Origin: Nectonema munidae
Taxonomy: Eukaryota; Nematomorpha; Nectonematoida; Nectonematidae
Reading direction: 5' to 3'
Assembly: GCA_030549495.1 (NCBI GenBank)
Contig: JAUIRK010001041.1
Span: 1,240,001 to 1,304,000, forward strand
Length of the DNA: 64,000 nt
Part shown: positions 35,801-46,244 of the stretch, in pieces
How the letters are laid out: the number at the start of each line of letters is the position of its first letter
Position numbering within the stretch: the stretch's first letter is position 1
Position numbers and translations under genes: made by a program
Notes under the pieces: model-generated
What the model was told of the DNA's origin: nothing
The model's database searches: none
What the model saw: only the letters and a program-made list of their open reading frames with translations

Positions 35801-38800
35801 ATAAAAACACAGAACGAGCTTCTACAACAGTTTTACGGTTAGTCAAACCATTTGAAAATAGTGGTAGAGATATAGTAACTGACAGGTATTTCACCTCTCA
35901 CTTCTTGGCTACAGAACTTTTAAAGAAAAACTTGACGATATTTGGAACAATTAAAAAAAGAAGAAAAGAAATTCCTGCTTGTTTATTATCAGTCAAAAAC
36001 AAAGACGTCCATACAACCTTAGCTTTGTATGATCATGAAAACAAAATCTCCCTATGCTCATATGTTCCCAAAAAAATAAAAATGTATTGATTACAACCAA
36101 GGTAAGTATGGAGTTGACTTGCTTGATTCTATAATTGAAGAGTTTTCTTGTGGAAGAAAAACCAACAGATGGCCAGTTCTCTTAAACTATAACTTTATTG
36201 ATGTATCATGGAATAACGCATTTATTTTAATGAAGAAAAACGATTATTCCCAAAACCGAAGAACTTTTTTGAAAAACCTATCTTTTCAACTTGCGTTCGA
36301 ATTCTCAAGTAAAAGACTTCAAAGCCAAAGTTTAAGGAAAATTATAAAAGAGGCAGGAATACTTGTCGGATATATAAAAGCAACTCCCGCACCTTCTAAA
36401 AGAAAAGTAATAAATTATTCCAGGCCTTGTAAATATTGTAAAAAGTCATGTCGAAGTGCTTGTGAAGTTTGTGACGCTGCAATTTGTCCCAGTCATAGAA
36501 TCAAGAAAACTACAGAGTTTTGTATTTTTTTGTGAAAAATAGACAATAAATTTATAATTTCATTGAATAAAACTTTGTACAACTTTATATGATATATATA
36601 TTTACAAAAATACAAAAAAAAATTATATTCATAAATGTCAACCTTTATAAGTTTGTGAATTTGCTATACTACAAAATGTAGCAGCTTGTACAGAACTGTG
36701 TCCAGTTTATAGTGTACGGATGAGGGTTAATCCCATTTATAGATACTTAATTATAAAAGCTTAATATCATAACTATTTTTATCATTTTACTTTGATGACA
36801 AATGCTTTATAATTAGAGGTAAAAAACAAGATCATATTTTTAGATTGAAGATTTTATGGGCTTAAAGCGATTAGTAAGGGTTTGCTTTTTATTGATATAA
36901 AATTTTCACTGTATTTTTAGATTTTATGTATATCGGGACCATACAAAATTGGCGTTATAGGGGGGTTGGCGGTAAATCGCGGGATTTATAACGTATCCAT
37001 ATTTTGTTGCATTATGCCATATTTGAGATCATACGTAATGACATGTAGTGCAAGTATGTAGAAGTGTTCTCGTAATGAATGTTTTTATTTTATCGTTTGT
37101 GTTAGTGAACATCTTTGAATAAAAAAATAAAAACCAAGCCGAAAATAATAAATTTATTTGGAAAAAAAATCTAATATAGTTTTTTGTTTGGTGGTGCATT
37201 TCCCAACAGTATCCAATCTTTTTTCTAATTTTTCTAATAAGAACAAATCTTCTTCTGTGCAGTTATTGTTGCATCCAATAAAACTTCTACACAAATTGAG
37301 GGCAGACCGAACATCCTTCATAACTGGTTTTGATTTCGGTGCTGGTTCGGGTTCGTCATCTGATATGTCGTCAGCATCTGTTGGTCGTACACACTGAATG
37401 CGTTCTTGGTCTGTAAGTTCAGCGAAGGTCTCTTCAGTGTTGTCGGCAGTGGTGAACTCGTCTGCAAACATTGCATTGGAAGCGTCAATGTCTAGGGCTT
37501 TTGTTGTACTTCGTAGCAGTTCATCGAGTGGAAGGTCGTCTTCGTCGTCATCTTCTATGGTTTGTTGTTGGTCTGGTTTGGCGATAAGGCCGGTGTGCTG
37601 CCAACAATTTGATATTATTGAGGCTTTCACGGAGTCCCAGGCTTTCTTGGTGTAGCGGATCTATTATTATTGTCATGTTTATGTATTAACATTAAGTACA
37701 GTAATTTAAGACAAACACATATTTTTTTGTTTTGCATTCATTCTTACATCAATCTTTTTTGTTGTATAATGCCACATCGAAAGCACACCGCCACACTCCA
37801 TTGAACTTGACTGAGCGGGCGGGAAAATTTGCTATGGCTTTGGCGGTAAGTCGGGGGAGACAGCATGCCAAATGAAATGTTTGTTCTGCTGATTATGATG
37901 GCGGACAGCGAGGGCGGTTTAGCGCGGGATTTAACATGGACGGAAATCTGTTCTAGGCATTTTATTGGCGGTAAGCGGGGTTGGCGATAAATTGGGGTGA
38001 CGGTAGAGCGGGGGCGGACTGTATAATTTTTTCACCCAAATGGATATAATAATTTTTATCAATATTGAACATTTTTTTCCATTTTTAAAAAATCAATGTC
38101 TCTAGTATTAAGGTTTCAGAATAATACTTAAGCATTGAAAGTTTTTTAGTTAGAATAATTAATAATTTTTAATACGCTATATAGGTGTGTTTTTTTATCA
38201 AGTTATAATAAACAAGTTTTACATATTACTAATTTGTTATTTTGGTACAAGTTATTTACTAATTTTTGCATGTCCAATTCAAAAAAACGAAAAATTTTAT
38301 CACTTGAAGAAAGAGTTAAAGTTCTTGAAAAAAGTGACCAAGGGACTTCTTCAAGATCATTTGCTAGCGAATTTGCAGTTGGTAAAACTCAAATTCAGGC
38401 AATAGTAAAAGATAAAGGAAACATTCTGAAAATTTGGAAATCAGGAGAATGCAATGAGGTTCAAAATTTTTCAAAGCTAGAAAAATTACATATGAAGAAG
38501 TTGATAAAAAAAAGTATGGGAGTGGTTTTGTTACGCAAGAAGTAAAAAAATTCCTGTTACTGGACCTTTAATACAAGAAAAAGCATTGTGTATAGCTTCA
38601 GAACTAAATCAATCAACTTTTTGCGCTTCTAATGACTGGTTAAAATCCTTTTTATTGCGTCATAATATTAAAAGTTACATACTTTCTGGGGAAGCATCTG
38701 AAGTTAATGAAGACGTGATAAATGATTGGGTGAAAAGAATTCTTCTCATCTTTAAGGATTATGAACCAAAAAATATATTCAATGCAGATGAGACAAGTCT

Positions 38801-41800
38801 TTTTTTCAGATCGATTCCCAAAAGAAGTTACGCTGTCAAAGGTGATAAGTGTAATTTGGGAAAAAGTAGTAAAGAGAGATTGACATTGATGCTAGCGTGT
38901 TCTGCAGAAGGAGAAAAGTTAAAACCCCTTATAATTGGTAAGTCAAAAAATCCTCGATGTTTTCGTGGTTTTAGCATTGAGAAATTACCGTTAATATACA
39001 GACACAACCAAAAATCGTGGATGAGCAGTGTGATTTTCAAAGAATGGTTGAACATATTGAACAACAAAATGAAAGTAGAAAAAAGAAAAATCGCACTCTT
39101 AGTTGATAATTGTGCCGCTCATCCTCCATCAGAAGTCTCAAATGTTCAATTAATTTACTTACCACCCAACACAACATCTAAACTTCAACCATGTGATGCA
39201 GGTATTATCAAAAATTTTAAATCCATCTATAGAAAAATGCTACTTAATCACTTTCTTTTGAATATGAAAAATGTAGAGAACATTTCAGATTTAGCAAAAA
39301 AAGTTAGTGTTTTTGATAGTATTCAATGGGTAATATCTTCGTGGAAATTGGTGTCACCTGAAACAATAAAAAAGTGCTTCAGCAAATGTGGATTTTTGCA
39401 GAATACCTACGAAGATCTAAACAACAACGAAACGGAATTTTCTCAACTTTTTGATGACAAAACTTTTGAAGTTTTGTTTGAAGAAACTACATGGGAAGAA
39501 TATATACAATGCGACGACGAAGTTGAAACTTGTGAAGTCTTTTCTTTTGTTGTAGAAGCAAAATGAGACAGAACAGGAAGATAGTGAAGAGGAAAAGAAT
39601 GCCTTAGTTATTTCTGAAGATGCATTGAAATCTCTTGAAATTCTACGAATTTTCGCCCTTCAGTCTAATTCTACAGATTCTTGAAGTTGCAAATAAAGGA
39701 AAAGAGATTGTGGAAAGAAGAAAATTGATTTGTTTAAAACAAACGACACTAGATGCTTTTATTAATAAATAAACTTCTGTGTTTTATTATTTTTTTTGTT
39801 TGTTACTTACGGCCATTTGAGACTTACGGCCAAAAAAATTTGGCTCTAGCCGTGGTCGTAAGTCTCAAGTTCTACTATACATTTTTAGCTCACACTTTTC
39901 TATTTATTTGTAACACGCCTGACACCAAAAACACAAGCATACATAGATACTGCATACATTTTGACATTAGACACCCATACACTGAAATTTTTAAATCTCA
40001 AAAACAGCGGCATATCCCTAAATACAATTCTCTTTTAGACTTTTGTTTCACTATAATACCTGCTTTACGATATCTGCTCAGTATCTGGTATGTAGTTAAT
40101 AAATCTTGTCATTTAACCATTTTATTGTTTTATAACATTTGAGATTTCAGTGTGGATATAACATCTATACTTGTCTATCCCGTATTCCTTTAATTTTGTC
40201 TTCTTTTAATAAGATAAATGAAAAAATAAGTTCTAATTATTGTAAACATATGGTGGGCTCCGTCTTTTTGTCCAAGCGGTGAGTAAGAATTCAATTTAAA
40301 AATGCAAATTTTGACTTCGGGTATTTTCTTTTCGACTCCACAACGATGCTTCCAAGGTTTATCGAACAAACACATCCTAAAATCTTTCTATTCGTTTCTC
40401 GTACCTGAGATGTTATGAAAATGTGAACAATTATATTTTTCTTTGATAACCTTATAAATCGATATATTTTTTATTAATTTTGGTGAAAATCAAGTAATAA
40501 GAAAGATTAAGTAAATATCAGGTTAATCTCCATTTCAAGGGTCATCATACAAATTCAATAAAAATACTATTCTCATCCGCATCACATTTGTTATTTCATT
40601 CAGGCAAACATAAACCACCAGATTTCATGTTTTTTCTCCATTCTTTCAAGAATAATTTGACTACCCTTTCTAATTAGGCATGAAGGATGGACAACGAGTG
40701 ATCTTTTCTGGTGAAGCTAATCAATTCCCTGAATATGAAAATGGAGATCTCATAATCATCGTTGAAGAACAGCCCCATAATCTTTTCCAGAGAAAAGGAA
40801 ATAATTTATTCATGACTAAAGATGTCTTATTATCCGAAAGTCTGTGCGGCTTTAAATTCACTATTCCCACGCTTGATGATAGGCTTCTTGTCGTCAGTAC
40901 TCTTCCTGGTAAGCTTTCCCCTTTTGCATTAACCTTAGATGTAGATGGCATTTTAAACATGTGCGGATCAGATCCCAAATTGATAAAACCGGATCCTTCA
41001 TTATCCGTAAACAAATAAATTTCCCGTTCTCTTTTCGCCTTTGAAAAAGGGAAAAATAAAAAGATAAACATTTTTTGATAAAAATAGTTGAGCATTTAAC
41101 GTTTTTGGTGAAATATTTGAGTTATATTGGTGGTAATATTTTTATGCTATTATACTAAATTTGTAAAATTTGACGGCAAAATGCTTGTTTTTTCACAAAC
41201 CGGATACTTTCATTATGCGCATAGTTGTATTTAAATGTTATATTCGGATTAACAAGTTTTGACTATAGTTTCATTCCTCCTTATTAAATTAATGTATTAT
41301 TCAAGTTGAGAGAATTGCTACCACAAACTTCAATATGGCGCGTATTCTTGAAGTAGGAAATGCAGGGAATTAACATTTTGATTTATATTGTTGACATGTA
41401 TAATGTGTTATTTTTTTAATTTGTAGTATTGGACAGTCTTGTGTGTTTGTTTTGTACTGTCCTCCTATTTATTATGCTTGCGTATTCAAAGCAAATTTTA
41501 TCATATATCTGGAATGACAATTCTTTAGATAAGGATTCATGTGGTGATAATTCTCAAAGTGGGTTTTTAGGGTGCCCCGTTCTTAAGATGATCCAGAATT
41601 GGTAACGCAAAGGGCAGCGAAAAATTGTGAAATTATTGACTTTTATGGGTAAAAATAGACCTAAAAGAAAAAATTAACCACAATAATGAAAAAATCGAAA
41701 ATATATTTGGCATAAAATAATTAGTTATATGTAATTTTTATGGAAAAAAACTTTGTTTTTTTGAAAAATAAATTGGTAAAAAAATTATTAAATTTATAAA

Positions 41801-44800
41801 ATAAATTGTTAAACTATTTTAGGTAATCAGGTTATGATAAAATTTGAAATTGATTATGAAAATTTATTATAACGTAAAATTTTCCACTTTTTGCTAAAAT
41901 GAAATTTAAATCTTGCGTCAAAGCTTAGAGCAATCTTAGAAATTTGAATCATTTAATGATGACCTTGGTTTGATGACGAATCAACTGCCTTCCTTTTTAA
42001 TGTATTTTTTTGAAATTTAGATTAGAATATAATATTATAAGTTAGTTCGTTAACTAATTTCAAAAAGAGCATCAATTAAAAATTTTACTTTCGTTTTAAC
42101 TGTCCTAATAATAATAAAAGAAATATTTTTAATTTACGTTTAAGAAATTGATCGAAATTTGGGATAATCATAGGATTGAACGAACTCCTATGTTTCCTAT
42201 TACTCTTCGGAAAGGATATTTCTAAAATTATTTTTCTTTTATTTTTAAGGAGAAGTTATCTCGCACAATGAAACAAAATGCATTCTTAATGAAGGAATGC
42301 CTATGTACAAAAATCCTTTTGAAAAAGGCAAGCTCATCCTAACATTTAATGTTATCTTTCCCGAAAATAATAGTTTCTCGTCTTCTCAGTTACGCGAACT
42401 TATCAAACTCTTGCCGCAAAAAGAAACACCCATTGATGTACTTTTTCTATGTCTATTTTTATAGTTTTCGATAAACAAGAAGTTATTTATCAGGTCCCCC
42501 AATTCAAATACGTCTTTTATCGAATGTATAGGAGAAGTTTAAATCCTCATTTTGTTGATATCAGTTAAAGCTAAAACTGCATGAACATGGAAATTGTTTT
42601 CAATATTTTATTTCTGTATGCGTGTTTTATATACTTTTTTACCACAAAAATTTGGCTGTGCTTTCAAAGCCATTTTTATATTCACATTGGCAAATTGCAT
42701 ATTAAATAGAATATAACATTACATTATATGGAATAAATTAATTGATGATATTATAGGGGGCAAGGTTGGTTAGATACTGGGTTTCGATAACTCAAGCTCT
42801 TGGGTTCGATCCCATATCAAGCCTACTTTCCTCATAGTTCGATACAAGCGGCACAATTGTACCTTCTCGATGAAAACACCCAACTGTACCGTTACATATA
42901 CTTATTATATGGGATGGAAGCTTTAAAATTAAATAAAAGTAAATATTTGTACTTTATAAGTTCTTTTCAAGTAAGTGTAAATGCTTTTTCCTTCAAAAAG
43001 GGTACTAACAGTATCAAATCACTTATAGTTTAACCCGTTAACGCCCAATGTTGACTATAGTCGACTTTACAAAAATAAAATCGTCTGCGTTTATCAAGCT
43101 CTTTAATACAAATCTTCTTTATTTGTTCGGAATCTGCTGTCGCACTGTTCCTCAAAGCGTTATTCGGAGAAATTGGGCAAAATCTTTCTAACACACACAT
43201 CTAAAAAGCATTTTTTAGAAAATGCTTCTGTTTAACCCTTTGAGGACCAACATTTTGAAGAGGATTCGTCTGCTTTCTTTTTCAATGGAATTTTATATAT
43301 TCAAAGCAGACGATTTTCATTTCATGTGACTACTTTTCGAAGTTTATAGTTGACTTATGAAATCATTCGACGCTTTTTCAATCATTTCGATGGAGATTGC
43401 AACAAATAGGATATCAGTGGTTTCTGTGCTTATTTCATCAAAAAAGTATATGAATAGTAATCTAAAGATATTTATCCCTGCCAAAAGTAAAAATATAGAT
43501 TTTTTATCGAATGATTGATTTCGTAATCTTTTGATGCCAGGTTTATTATTTTCTCAGATTCGCTCACATCTCAATTGTTCCATTCTACTGCATTTATCAT
43601 TCTTCTTGCCTTAATTACCACAGAAACTTGGCTATTGAGACTTCGCGTACTATAAAGATTTCTAATATTGTCATCCATTATTATCTTCAGATGGACTAAG
43701 TACGAAAATGCAAGAATCTTTTTATTCTTTTTATCCACGAGTACCGCACAGTTAATTTTCTTTTCTTGGAAGTACTTATGGAAAGATCACAATTTAAAGG
43801 ATTTCCTAGGATTCTCTGGGAATAGAAATCACGAATGAACTAAGTAACTAAGCCCAATTTGAACGGAATCAGTAGGAAAATGGGATGGGTGCTTAAAATT
43901 ATTCCTTTGAGCAAAAAGGCACAAAAATGTAATGTAAAGGTTAGTCTCGTTGATAAAGACGAATCCAGAAAGAATACAATTTCGCTATCATACTCATTTG
44001 CAGAAAAAGGTGATGTGTATAGACACCCAATCTGGCAGCACTAATAATGAAGTATTTCTTTTGCCATGTCTTTTCTGCAAATTTCTATTCATATTCTCTT
44101 GCTATACGTGTTTTTATCAGTAGCATTAGTATGAAGTTGCACATGTCTTCACGATTATATATTTTTTTTTGTTTTAATTTATATGTATAATAGTGAAATT
44201 AAGGTATTGAATGAATATGAAAGTAGACTTGGAAGTTTTGAAGTTTATGGCGGTTATAAATTTTCTTCTTCTCCACCTAAGTGGAAACTGGCTCAATACT
44301 ACATCTATCATAGATACTAAGTGTTTCATATGTCTAACTAATTTGTATCTAAATTTTATTTACTTTAAAAATATTTTCTCGCGAACTGATACTAGTTTTA
44401 ATTAGTAAACTTTCATTAATTACCTTAAGTTGCTGATTTTACTCCTTTTCCTAATTAAAATGTTGAACAAATAAAAAATTTTAAAAATAGTTGGACTTTT
44501 AAAAAGTAATTCGTATGACATTGAAGTTCTAATATATATACATATATATATATTCAGCCACGTAGCCAGCTATGGGGCACATGGGGCCGGGCTCCTCCTT
44601 CTAAGTTATTTGCCCCACCATCAAAAAATTGAAATTTACAAATTAAAATGAAATAATGAATTAATTTTTGACTATGTGCTTATACGAAAAATATAAAGCA
44701 ATTAAAATTAAAATAAAGAAAAATTATTGATATTGACGGTAACGATCAAACTGATAATTTTGTAAGATTGGCCTTCTACCTGTAATAAGAAAGCAAATTT

Positions 44801-45627
44801 ACAATTAAAAACTGCTCTTTGCTATGAGAAAGGAAGATAAAAAATATTAACCATGATAAAATCTAAACCCTTAACAAGGAAATAGGACACAAATAGAGAA
44901 AAGAGCTCATGAACACAAAGAGAAGAGTTGTTATAAGCAGCATTTTATGCTTTAATTTTACACAAAGCCAGTAGGTGAGCATGTATATTAGTGCCCCATT
45001 TGGCCCCTCCATATATAAATTTCTAGCTACGTTACGGTTATATATTTATTTGCAAAAAATAACTCATTCAAATAAGCTGGAAGTCAAACAAATATAAAAG
45101 ATCGATTCTTTGTTGTTTTAGAAGCGCCACCGTATGTAGTAGTTTTTAGCTCTTTTCATTTTAGAATACTGATTCATTTTTATACAAAACTATCATAATT
45201 AGGTCTCTATTTTTTCTAAATTTTTCTTCTCAAAACATATATTTTTTTAATTCATCGTGATATACGGGCCTGGGGAGTCGGAGGGAAGATATTCGATTTT
45301 TTAACTCCAAGTAATTAAAAAATTTCGACTCCCACTAAAAAGTTTTAAACCAACACCAACTCTCCGCTTCTGACTTCGATTAAACAAGAATCACACCCAA
45401 ATATGAATTGACCTTACCTTTTCTTCTTTTATTTTTATTTACTGGCTTTTCCCTTTACTTGATGTCTTTTTAAATGTAACAAACACCTCGTATTTTCATA
45501 GGTTGAAGACTCTACAAAATACATATTGGAAGAAATAGATGAAGACTTTGAGCATCACTACAGACAAAGCAGTGAAGACTACGAAGAAACCAATGGCGCA
45601 CATCGTGTGAATTGCGCTTCTCATTAA
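32837..45627 (+). CDS. DNAJA1: DnaJ homolog, type I (DNAJA1/Ydj1 class), complete, 6 exons
   Basis: Exons are 32837-32968, 33024-33318, 33381-33608, 40678-40908, 42250-42437 and 45502-45627. All junctions are GT-AG with matching phases (0, 1, 1, 1, 0), giving 1,200 bases and 399 residues (human DNAJA1 has 397). The J domain (residues about 5-70) has HPD at 34-36. A short linker follows (75-105) with [10 protein letters not shown]. The zinc-binding region has CSKCTGIG (138), CKQCKGSG (154), CNTCNGEG (181) and CKQCNGSK (197). The substrate-binding and dimerisation domain follows ([33 protein letters not shown]). The C-terminus is CASH, a CaaX box that would be farnesylated by family analogy (Ydj1 ends CASQ). 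The protein delivers clients to Hsp70 and stimulates its ATPase, in cytosol and on membranes. Introns 1 and 2 are 55 and 62 bp, while intron 3 is 7.1 kb and filled with transposons. An AATAAA lies at 45681. Confidence 0.97.
33808..33960 (+). mobile_element. Tigger-like terminal fragment in DNAJA1 intron 3
   Basis: CAGTAGAAACTGTGTTGAAC followed by repeated ACGGCCAC and GCGACCA words resembles Tigger ends with subterminal repeats. The ends of the Tigger copy at 38.2-39.9 kb also use TAGTAGAAC and ACGGCCA, so this could be its displaced left end, split off by the insertions between. Sequence identity beyond the first eight bases is poor, so I keep it separate. Confidence 0.4.
34336..36730 (+). 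mobile_element. piggyBac element, near complete, TTAA target duplication
   Basis: The ends are perfect: TTAACCCTCATCCGTAC at 34336 and its exact complement at 36714-36730, with TTAA duplicated on each side. Core length is 2,387 bp. The subterminal palindromic word CTACAATTTGTAG occurs near 34359 and 34536, with CTACAAAATGTAG near 36669. A GTGTATAGTGA-CATGCATAC-type motif is repeated at about 34449 and 34573. The intact inverted ends suggest recent arrival. It lies in DNAJA1 intron 3 in the same orientation as the gene. Confidence 0.95.
34796..36535 (+). pseudogene. piggyBac transposase, interrupted by two frame changes
   Basis: Three consecutive open segments, 34796-35557, 35590-36090 and 36119-36535, together match a full-length piggyBac transposase. 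The N-terminus is acidic, with an Asp/Asn/Glu-rich run from a GAT repeat. The catalytic Asp codons can all be seen: VDEQ at 35644, TDRYFTS at 35881 and YGVDLLD at 36116. The C-terminus is a cysteine-rich domain ([16 protein letters not shown]) used by piggyBac transposases to bind their ends. Small indels, one near 35500-35560 and one near 36085, shift the frame, so no functional enzyme should be made from this copy. Confidence 0.9.
36950..38025 (-). mobile_element. Tigger-like element, internally deleted, minus strand
   Basis: C+G-rich terminal blocks mark both sides: GGGGGGTTGGCGGTAAATCG near 36962 and GGGGTTGGCGATAAATTGGG near 37977, then GGGCGGACTGTA at the right. The right end, read inward, gives CAGTCCGCCCCCGC, a pogo/Tigger-type terminus next to TA. 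The left terminus is eroded. The coding remnant lies at 37154-37670. Confidence 0.6.
37154..37670 (-). pseudogene. Tigger transposase, C-terminal part only
   Basis: On the minus strand the open frame covers [19 protein letters not shown]-like sequence (Tigger: helix after the third catalytic Asp), then an acidic Asp/Glu-rich stretch and the terminal [11 protein letters not shown], the usual last residues of Tigger proteins. The HTH and catalytic parts are missing. The frame itself is open for 158 codons, so decay is recent or mild. Confidence 0.8.
38234..39878 (+). pseudogene. Tigger/pogo transposase, near full length with frame changes
   Basis: It starts at ATG 38270 with a CENP-B/Psq-type helix-turn-helix ([36 protein letters not shown]). 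After a frame change near 38530 it continues 38586-39566 with the second HTH ([14 protein letters not shown]) and the DDE nuclease. Catalytic residues seen are Asp in NADETSLFF (38787), Asp in [10 protein letters not shown] (39105) and Asp in LQPCDAG (39195), a DD29D spacing typical of Tigger. Another shift near 39555 leads to the terminal [11 protein letters not shown] (stop about 39770). The right end near 39878 has repeated ACTTACGGCC words and ends TTCTACTATA; no left end is adjacent. Confidence 0.88.
39890..40030. repeat. Fragment related to the long-inverted-repeat element of ELKS
   Basis: The order GCATACA, ATACATT, TTGACATTAGACAC, CATACACTGAAAT, TTTAAATC, CAAAAAC and GCGGCATA follows 55500-55600, including the start of its inverted arm. 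Confidence 0.55.
42756..42856 (+). mobile_element. tRNA-derived SINE in DNAJA1 intron 5
   Basis: The A-box-like TTGGTTAGATACTGG and B-box GGGTTCGATCC (42802-42812) are correctly spaced. The conserved post-tRNA block TTCCTCATAGTTCGATACAA is shared with the minus-strand copies at 54.5 and 54.9 kb. Confidence 0.7.
43030..43330 (+). mobile_element. Two TTAACCC-type MITE left ends in DNAJA1 intron 5
   Basis: The first end, TTAACCCGTTAACGCCCAAT at 43030, carries the near-palindrome GTTGACTATAGTCGAC and then TCGTCTGC (43081). The second, TTAACCCTTTGAGGACCAAC at 43232, has TCGTCTGC at 43266 and GCAGACGA inverted near 43300. They share layout with families 1 and 2 but not sequence; complete right ends were not found. 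Confidence 0.5.
44556..45047. mobile_element. MITE with imperfect inverted ends (ACGTAGCYAG)
   Basis: CCACGTAGCCAGCTATGGGG at the left and CTAGCTACGTTACGG at the right are inverted partners, each with a GGGCC/GGCCCC and a GGGGCAC/GTGCCCC block inside. No coding sequence. In DNAJA1 intron 5. Confidence 0.5.
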
Positions 45628-45680
45628 AACTCCGTTCAGCACATATTTTACCCCTTTTTGTATAATTTTATTGCTGCTAC

Positions 45681-45686
45681 AATAAA
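45681..45686 (+). terminator. Polyadenylation signal of DNAJA1
   Basis: AATAAA lies 54 bases after the DNAJA1 stop codon (45625-45627). Confidence 0.75.
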
Positions 45687-46154
45687 GTAAATATTCGAAA
45701 AATTTACATGCGAACAGCCCCCATCTCTTTAACACATACATTTATGCGTTCTTTCTTCCTTCTGATATGGTCGAAGCTGAATTAATATGTCGAAAAATGA
45801 GCCTACATTTTAAAGGTTAGCACTATTATAATGATATATAGCCTGGGAAACTCTATTATTAAACTTTTTCATGGACATATTCTCATTTTTTATAAACCTT
45901 TTTTGCAAGATTGCCATGTTATTGCCTTCACGATTGCTAAAGTTGACGAGTAAGAGGATTCAAGACAGTTTTGCCAAATAAATTCTTTGATATTTCTTTT
46001 GCAAACTTAAAAATCAATTATACGCAAAAATATTTTCTAAATATTTTGTTCGGCTTGCTTTTTTGACACGTCACATATGCTTAAATTAAATGTAACCAAT
46101 CGGATGTGTTTACGTACACCATTACAAAATCAAGTTCTTCAATAAATGTAAACT

Positions 46155-46160
46155 TTTATT
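46155..46160 (-). terminator. Polyadenylation signal of ELKS
   Basis: AATAAA on the minus strand lies about 85 bases beyond the ELKS stop (46247-46245). It faces the DNAJA1 signal across about 470 bp. Confidence 0.7.
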
Positions 46161-46244
46161 TAGTTATATGTAAGAAGAATTACAAATTTACATACACAAA
46201 CTTTTTCCATGATCTCGCGTAAGTTTTGTGAGGATCTTTAGACT

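Noticed and set aside
37158-37655. Two plus-strand ORFs, one serine-rich
   Set aside because: They are complements of the acidic Tigger C-terminal remnant on the minus strand, which ends in the family motif.
33808-39878. One single large Tigger element split by piggyBac and a second Tigger
   Set aside because: Only the first eight end bases agree between 33808 and 39878, so I could not support them as a pair.
43859-44044. ORF of 61 codons in DNAJA1 intron 5 with a faint resemblance to a MATH-like strand pattern
   Set aside because: Resemblance too weak; no splice sites or partner exons found.
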